Source: Tellurirhabdus rosea
GTDB taxonomy: Bacteria > Bacteroidota > Bacteroidia > Cytophagales > Spirosomataceae
Direction of reading: 5' to 3'
DNA: 64,000 nt
NCBI RefSeq assembly: GCF_026278345.1
Contig: NZ_CP111085.1
Location: 446,001 to 510,000, forward strand
The position numbers were made by a program, and so were the translations under genes. Below the pieces are notes generated by a model. That model saw only the letters and a list, made by a program, of their open reading frames with translations, was not told the DNA's origin and searched no databases. Each line of letters begins with the position of its first letter. The first letter of the stretch is position 1. Positions 59,270-64,000 of the stretch are shown piece by piece.

Positions 59270-62200
59270 TTAGACCACCACGTTCACGATTTTCTTCGGC
59301 ACGACGATGATCTTTTTGGGCGATTTGCCTTCCAGCCATTTCTGCACGATTTCATTGGCGAGAACTTCCTTTTCGATTTCGGAAGCGGCGCGGTCGGCGG
59401 CGATGGTCAGCGTGACGCGGACTTTGCCGTTGATCTGCACCGGATATTCGATGGAATCTTCCACCAGATACTTCGGCTCGAAGGTCGGGAAGCCCGCTTC
59501 GGTCAGCGAGCCGGCCGGGTTGCCCAGTTTCTCCCACAGTTCTTCGCAGATGTGCGGGGCGTAGGGTGCCAGAATCCGGACCATATCGCTCAGAATGGCT
59601 TTTTTGCTGCATTTCAGCGTGCTCAGTTCGTTGACGGCAATCATAAACGAGCTGACCGAGGTGTTGAACGACAGGGTTTCCATGTCTTCCTCCACCTTTT
59701 TGATGGCCTTGTGCAGCACCTTCAGTTCGGCGGGGGTTGGAGCCTCGTCGGTGACGAGCCACTGCGCCGGGCGGGTTTCGGTGCCTTCGGTGTAGAACAG
59801 GCGCCAGAATTTCTTCAGGAAGCGGTAGACGCCGTCGATGCCGTTGGTATTCCACGGTTTGGCGTCGGTCAGCGGGCCGAGGAACATTTCGTACAGCCGC
59901 AGGGTGTCGGCGCCGTAGCGTTCGACAATGTCGTCAGGGTTGACTACGTTGAATTTAGATTTTGACATCTTTTCAACAACTGGCGCCAGTTCAATTCTGT
60001 CATCTTGAAGAGAAGTACCTTCCGTCACGAAATAGGATTCCGTGAAGCTTTTCGAAATTACATGATCTTCAAACTTGGGGTACTTTCGAATCAATTCTTT
60101 CAGAGAATCTTCTTTAAGCCAGTATTTACCCTCTTCAAAAGTGACAAACTCAACAGGAATATGAGTCGAAATCATTCGATGCTCGATATTCAAAAGACTC
60201 TGCCGAGAATTAGCCGTTCGGGTTGTTAGATTATACGGAATTAAGTAGTAATTAACTTCCTCATCAGGTTGCAAATGAGCTTCAGTAGCAACAGTTGCCA
60301 TCATACTCAAGCCCTGAATCATGCCCTGATTCACCAGTTTCTTGAACGGCTCCTCTTCGGGCACATAGCCCCGGTCTTTCAGGAATTTGTTCCAGAAACG
60401 GCTGTAGAGCAGGTGGCCCGTCGCGTGTTCGGAGCCGCCCACGTACAGGTCCACGTCGCGCCAGTAGTCGATGGCGGCTTTGTCGGCAAAGGCCCCGTTG
60501 TTCTGCGGGTCCATGTAGCGGTACCAGTACCAGGACGAGCCCGCCCAGCCGGGCATGGTACTCAGTTCGTATTCGTACTCACCCTGGTACTTCCAGCCTT
60601 CGGCGCGGCCCAGCGGGGGTTCGCCCGTTTCGGTCGGCAGGTATTTGTCCACGGCGGGCAGCTCCAGCGGCAGGCTGCTTTCCTCAATTAAATACGGAAG
60701 CGGCTGGCCCGCCGAATTATTTTTGAAATACACCGGAACCGGTTCACCCCAGTAGCGCTGGCGGCTGAAGACCGCGTCGCGCATCCGGTAGTTGATCTTG
60801 GCCCGGCCGATGCCATTTTCTTCCAGAAACTTGATCAGAACGGGCATGGCTTCGGCGTAGGTCAGGCCGTTGATCATGCCGGAATTGATGTAGCGACCTT
60901 CCTTCGTCGCATCGGCCCCGGTTTCGATGTCTTTCTGGGCGTCCAGAATGGGTACGATGGGCAGGTCGAAATGTTTGGCAAAGGTCCAGTCACGCTGGTC
61001 GCCGGACGGAACGGCCATGACCGCACCCGTACCGTAGCCCGCCAGTACGTAATCCGCCAGCCAGATGGGGACTTTCTCGCCGTTGAAGGGGTTCAGGCAG
61101 TAGCTGCCCGTGAAGACGCCCGAGACTGTTTTGGCATCGGCCATGCGGTCACGCTCCGACCGCAGTTTGGCGGCGGCCACGTACGCTTCCACAGCTTCTT
61201 TCTGCTCCGGCGTCGTCAGGCCCTCCACCAGCGGATGCTCGGGAGCCAGCACCATGAAGGTAACCCCGAAAATCGTATCGACACGCGTTGTAAAAACCTC
61301 AACGACCTGGTCCGGGCTAGTCTCCAGCGCAAACTTTACGCTCGCCCCGGTCGATTTACCAATCCAGTTGCGTTGCTGTTCCTTCAGCGATTCCGACCAG
61401 TCGAGGGTGTCGAGACCCTGCAGCAGGCGGTCGGCGTAGGCCGTAATGCGCATCATCCACTGCCGCATTTTTTTCTGCTCGACGGGGAAACCGCCGCGCT
61501 CCGAAACGCCGTCCTTTACTTCGTCGTTGGCCAGTACCGTTCCCAGCGCCGCGCACCAGTTCACGACTGCATCGGCCACGTAGGTCAGGCGGTATTTCAG
61601 TGAGATTTCGTATTTCTTTTCTTCGGAGAAGGCGTTCCACTCGTCAGCGGAGAACGAAAGTACGTCGTCGTCCGAGACGGCATTGACTCCTTCCGTCCCG
61701 TGGGCGGCCAATTTTTCGTACAGCGTTTCAATCGGCTCGGCCTTGTCGGTTTCCCTGTTGTACCACGAACGGAACAGCTCCATGAAAATCCACTGTGTCC
61801 ATTTGTAGAAACCGGGGTCCGACGTGCGGACTTCGCGGCTCCAGTCGTAGCTGAACCCGATGTTTTTCAGCTGTTCGATGTAGCGGGTGATGTTCTGCTC
61901 GGTCGTGATGGCCGGGTGCTGCCCGGTCTGGATGGCGTACTGCTCGGCGGGGAGTCCGAACGAGTCGAAGCCCATCGGGTGCAGCACGTTGAAGCCTTTC
62001 TGGCGCTTGTACCGGCTGTAGATGTCCGACGCGATGTAGCCCAGCGGGTGTCCCACGTGCAGGCCCGCCCCGGACGGGTACGGAAACATGTCGAGCACGT
62101 AGTATTTGGGCTTGGTGGTGTCGTTGGAGGTGCGGTAGGTCTGGGCTTCTTCCCAGAAGTTTCGCCAGCGGGTTTCAATCTCTCTGTGGTTGTATTCCAT
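59270..62200 (-). CDS. leuS: Leucyl-tRNA synthetase
   Basis: 976 residues, bacterial type, charging tRNA-Leu. HIGH motif as HVGH (48-51), the CP1 editing domain (about 225-420, with GTGAVMAVPSGDQRDW), catalytic core and KMSKS near 742-746, then the anticodon-binding and C-terminal domains. The stretch encoding about residues 630-742, the variable leucine-specific insertion before KMSKS, is strikingly AT-rich (about 35-43% G+C in four consecutive 60-nt lines against about 65% next to it) and its protein sequence (IPYNLTTRTANSRQSLLNIEHRM...) is unlike neighbouring sequence in codon use. The reading frame is intact. The start codon lies 7 nt from the arm of a 28-bp perfect hairpin. Confidence 0.96.
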   Translation of the reverse strand: MEYNHREIETRWRNFWEEAQTYRTSNDTTKPKYYVLDMFPYPSGAGLHVGHPLGYIASDIYSRYKRQKGFNVLHPMGFDSFGLPAEQYAIQTGQHPAITTEQNITRYIEQLKNIGFSYDWSREVRTSDPGFYKWTQWIFMELFRSWYNRETDKAEPIETLYEKLAAHGTEGVNAVSDDDVLSFSADEWNAFSEEKKYEISLKYRLTYVADAVVNWCAALGTVLANDEVKDGVSERGGFPVEQKKMRQWMMRITAYADRLLQGLDTLDWSESLKEQQRNWIGKSTGASVKFALETSPDQVVEVFTTRVDTIFGVTFMVLAPEHPLVEGLTTPEQKEAVEAYVAAAKLRSERDRMADAKTVSGVFTGSYCLNPFNGEKVPIWLADYVLAGYGTGAVMAVPSGDQRDWTFAKHFDLPIVPILDAQKDIETGADATKEGRYINSGMINGLTYAEAMPVLIKFLEENGIGRAKINYRMRDAVFSRQRYWGEPVPVYFKNNSAGQPLPYLIEESSLPLELPAVDKYLPTETGEPPLGRAEGWKYQGEYEYELSTMPGWAGSSWYWYRYMDPQNNGAFADKAAIDYWRDVDLYVGGSEHATGHLLYSRFWNKFLKDRGYVPEEEPFKKLVNQGMIQGLSMMATVATEAHLQPDEEVNYYLIPYNLTTRTANSRQSLLNIEHRMISTHIPVEFVTFEEGKYWLKEDSLKELIRKYPKFEDHVISKSFTESYFVTEGTSLQDDRIELAPVVEKMSKSKFNVVNPDDIVERYGADTLRLYEMFLGPLTDAKPWNTNGIDGVYRFLKKFWRLFYTEGTETRPAQWLVTDEAPTPAELKVLHKAIKKVEEDMETLSFNTSVSSFMIAVNELSTLKCSKKAILSDMVRILAPYAPHICEELWEKLGNPAGSLTEAGFPTFEPKYLVEDSIEYPVQINGKVRVTLTIAADRAASEIEKEVLANEIVQKWLEGKSPKKIIVVPKKIVNVVV

Positions 62201-62207
62201 ATGCTGT

Positions 62208-62336
62208 AGAACGGACGGGGCCGCCCGAGCGGCGCGGCTCCGTTCAATTTTTGAACACGAAACGGTATCTCGGTAACGAATTGAGATGGGTTAAAAACGG
62301 ACGGGGCAGCGCCGCTCGGGCGGCCCCGTCCGTTCT
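62208..62336. repeat. Perfect 28-bp GC-rich inverted repeat immediately upstream of leuS
   Basis: Arms 62208-62235 and 62309-62336 are exact reverse complements (28 bp, G+C-rich, beginning AGAACGGACGGGGCCGCC). The 73-nt internal region contains a third, direct copy of ACGGACGGGGC just before the right arm (about 62297-62307). The inner edge of the left arm is only 7 nt from the leuS start codon, so in the mRNA the translation-initiation region would abut a very stable stem. Confidence 0.95.
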
Positions 62337-62359
62337 ATAGGGTGCAAAATTAGGACTAA

Positions 62360-63880
62360 TTACGGATTCGTCCGCCCTTCCGCCGTTTGATTGTCCTTTT
62401 TCAGCCGGTTGAGGGTGTAAAACACCAGTCGGCTGTTCAGCTTCTGCCCGGTTCGGGCGCGCAGGTCGCCCAGCACCAGTTCGTGAATGTACCCCGGTTT
62501 GAGTTCGGCCAGGGTCAGCGAAACGGTTCTGCCGTCGGCGGAGAGCTGGGCCGAGCGCACGGGTACCGGCTGCACGTCGAACTGCTTGGAGCCGTACGCC
62601 TCGTGGTATTCGTAGTAGTACCGTTTGAAGGCAAAATTCTGCAGTTCCTGCACCGCCGAGGCTTCCAGCGGGTGCGTAAACGTCAGGTCGAAGCCGGTCG
62701 TGGTCAGTTTCATATCCGCCACCTCCATCGGGACGCCGCCTTTCCACCGGATGCGCTGGATGCCCTGGTTGCCCACCCAGCCGCGGTCGGTCTGGCCCAC
62801 CCACAAGCTTCCGTCCGGCGCAAAAGCCAGGCGGTTGTTGCCCCGGGCGAGGCCCGTTCCGGCCAGAAACGGCACGCAGGCGCCCTGCATCTGCCCGCCC
62901 ACCGTTTCGGGCATGAGCCGGATGAGGTACGGATGGTCCATTTCGCCGATCAGCATTTTTCCAGCAAAAGGCCCAAATTTTCCGCCGGTATTATCCAGCA
63001 GCGGCTGCGTCGGCGAGTTGGCGAGACGGCTGTGCGGAAAGGCGATGCTTTCCACCGTCCGCATACTATCCAGCGTTTTGACCGGCAGTTTCAGCGGGTC
63101 GATGTCGGGGAAACCTTCCTTCCAGACCAGACTCGAAGGCTGGCCGTAGAATTTCCCTTCCTGCACGTGGTAGAGCTTGCTGGTGCCGAGCCAGTCGCCC
63201 TGGTTGTCGGCCACCCACAGATTGCCCTGGGCGTCGAAGCCAAGGCTGTTGGGCGACCGGAAGCCCAGCGCGTACGGAATTGCTTTCCCGTCTTTGGTCA
63301 GTTTCATCACCCAGCCCCGGTACGGAACCGTCGAATACATGCGGCCGTTGCGCCCCAGCGGTTCAAACTTACCCCGGACTTCCGGGAAGATGCCCGCCCC
63401 GTTGGAAGCCAGATTGAGGCTGATAAAAATGTTGCCCTGCCTGTCGCGCACCGGGCCAAAGGCAAATTCGTGGTAATTGCCCGACAGGCCGAAGTCGTCA
63501 TACGCCACCTGGTATTCATCCGCCACACCGTCGGCATTGGTATCTTTCAGGCGGGTCAGCTCCGGGCGCTGCATGACCAGAATTTCGGTCGGGCTGATGG
63601 CCAGGATACCCAGCGGATCGTGCAGCCCTTCGGCGAACAGCTTCCAGACTTTGGTTTTGGGATTGTAAAACATCACCTCGCCGCGCCGGAAACAGGCCAC
63701 CATCCGCCCGTCGGGCAGGAAATCGATGGCGCCCACCTCACCCCGGAGGCCCTTCGGCAGCGTGATGGTTTCGACTTCGTAATAATCCGTAATCGTGTCG
63801 GCGGGGAACGACGCGGCCGTCGCCTGACTTGCTACCAATCCCCAGAAGACAGCTACCGCGCAAGCAATCAATTTTTTCAT
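62360..63880 (-). CDS. Exported beta-propeller protein, PQQ-type sugar dehydrogenase-like
   Basis: 506 residues with a signal peptide (ACAVAVFWGLVASQATAA). The body resembles soluble PQQ-glucose-dehydrogenase-like six-bladed propellers (ETITLPKGLRGEVGAIDFLPDGRMVACFRRGEV split into its blades, GLHDPLGILAISPTEILVMQRPEL, DTNADGVADEYQ, NGRMYSTVPYRGWVMKLTKDG, ALGFRSPNSLGFDAQGNLWVADN). The C-terminal ~110 residues form an extra beta domain (ADMKLTTTGFDLTFTHPLEASAVQ). No haem-binding CxxCH is present. It may belong to an operon with the gene that begins outside the window at 64000. Confidence 0.8.
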   Translation of the reverse strand: MKKLIACAVAVFWGLVASQATAASFPADTITDYYEVETITLPKGLRGEVGAIDFLPDGRMVACFRRGEVMFYNPKTKVWKLFAEGLHDPLGILAISPTEILVMQRPELTRLKDTNADGVADEYQVAYDDFGLSGNYHEFAFGPVRDRQGNIFISLNLASNGAGIFPEVRGKFEPLGRNGRMYSTVPYRGWVMKLTKDGKAIPYALGFRSPNSLGFDAQGNLWVADNQGDWLGTSKLYHVQEGKFYGQPSSLVWKEGFPDIDPLKLPVKTLDSMRTVESIAFPHSRLANSPTQPLLDNTGGKFGPFAGKMLIGEMDHPYLIRLMPETVGGQMQGACVPFLAGTGLARGNNRLAFAPDGSLWVGQTDRGWVGNQGIQRIRWKGGVPMEVADMKLTTTGFDLTFTHPLEASAVQELQNFAFKRYYYEYHEAYGSKQFDVQPVPVRSAQLSADGRTVSLTLAELKPGYIHELVLGDLRARTGQKLNSRLVFYTLNRLKKDNQTAEGRTNP

Positions 63881-63917
63881 AGTGAATCAGAAAAATCGTC
63901 CAAATCCGGGTTCAGAC

Positions 63918-64000
63918 TTATTCAGCCAGCATCGTTATCGTGAAAGACTTTGTTCCGGCGGGCAGTTGCAGCAGACCGTTCTGGACCTTGCCCACGGAGG
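63918..64000 (-). CDS. C-terminal fragment of an unidentified protein
   Basis: The last 27 codons of a minus-strand gene, ending TAA at 63918-63920. The tail LPAGTKSFTITMLAE looks like the final strands of a beta-sandwich domain. It ends 38 nt upstream of the propeller gene start and is probably co-transcribed with it. The gene cannot be identified from this fragment. Confidence 0.55.
   Translation of the reverse strand, partial: SVGKVQNGLLQLPAGTKSFTITMLAE

Overview
The window reads as chromosomal DNA of a G+C-rich member of the Bacteroidota, most likely order Cytophagales (Spirosoma/Larkinella-like). The grounds are a TonB-dependent receptor with an N-terminal carboxypeptidase-regulatory domain, DUF1080 and LVIVD-repeat secreted proteins, a DUF819 permease, Bacteroidota-type promoters (TAnnTTTG at -7, TTG/TTTG near -33) and the sequence style of LeuRS, HslU, SufB and PckA. 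Genus is inference. I see no rRNA, CRISPR array, phage or transposase.

Layout. 1-5 kb: 3' end of isocitrate lyase, then PEP carboxykinase (growth on C2/fatty-acid carbon), then a secreted M16 protease. 5-7.6 kb: a small helical protein behind a near-perfect sigma-54 promoter, a DMT permease and an SDR. 7.6-16.6 kb: acyl-CoA carboxylase beta chain, a three-gene envelope operon (two lipoproteins and an outer-membrane protein), hslU, then a minus-strand run (acyltransferase, site-2 protease, HAD phosphatase, accA, beta-CASP nuclease). 18-24.6 kb: PBP4-type carboxypeptidase, then hslV with a CHASE3 histidine kinase and a receiver-only regulator, and PDH E2. 25-38 kb: Gfo/Idh oxidoreductase, MpaB-like oxygenase, TonB receptor, lipoprotein, GNAT, small OMP, Crp-type regulator, lepA, DUF1080 protein, M3 peptidase. 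38-43 kb: DUF819 permease, an odd tRNA-like RNA gene, an Lrp regulator, a lone sufB, a decayed nucleotidyltransferase and DUF3817. 43-64 kb: a large unknown secreted protein, a molybdenum-hydroxylase operon, FAD oxidoreductase, sterol-desaturase-type enzyme, threonine aldolase, GNAT-nitrilase fusion, RidA, enolase-superfamily enzyme, GDPD, membrane spermidine-synthase-like protein, leuS and a PQQ-dehydrogenase-like beta-propeller protein.

The genes are mostly housekeeping and envelope functions rather than one pathway. The most unusual content is non-coding. (1) At least fifteen intergenic inverted repeats occur, most with arms built from tandem 7-8-bp 'words' that differ between elements while the architecture stays the same. 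Several overlap stop codons; others lie in the inferred 5' leaders of accA, pdhC and leuS. (2) A ~160-nt tRNA-like RNA (39537-39696, minus) has a closed acceptor stem, a T-arm, a GUC-like anticodon loop and an ~88-nt insert in the variable region, behind a strong promoter. (3) A near-perfect sigma-54 promoter precedes an unknown small protein. (4) A sharply AT-rich island lies inside leuS. Base-composition statements are hand estimates.
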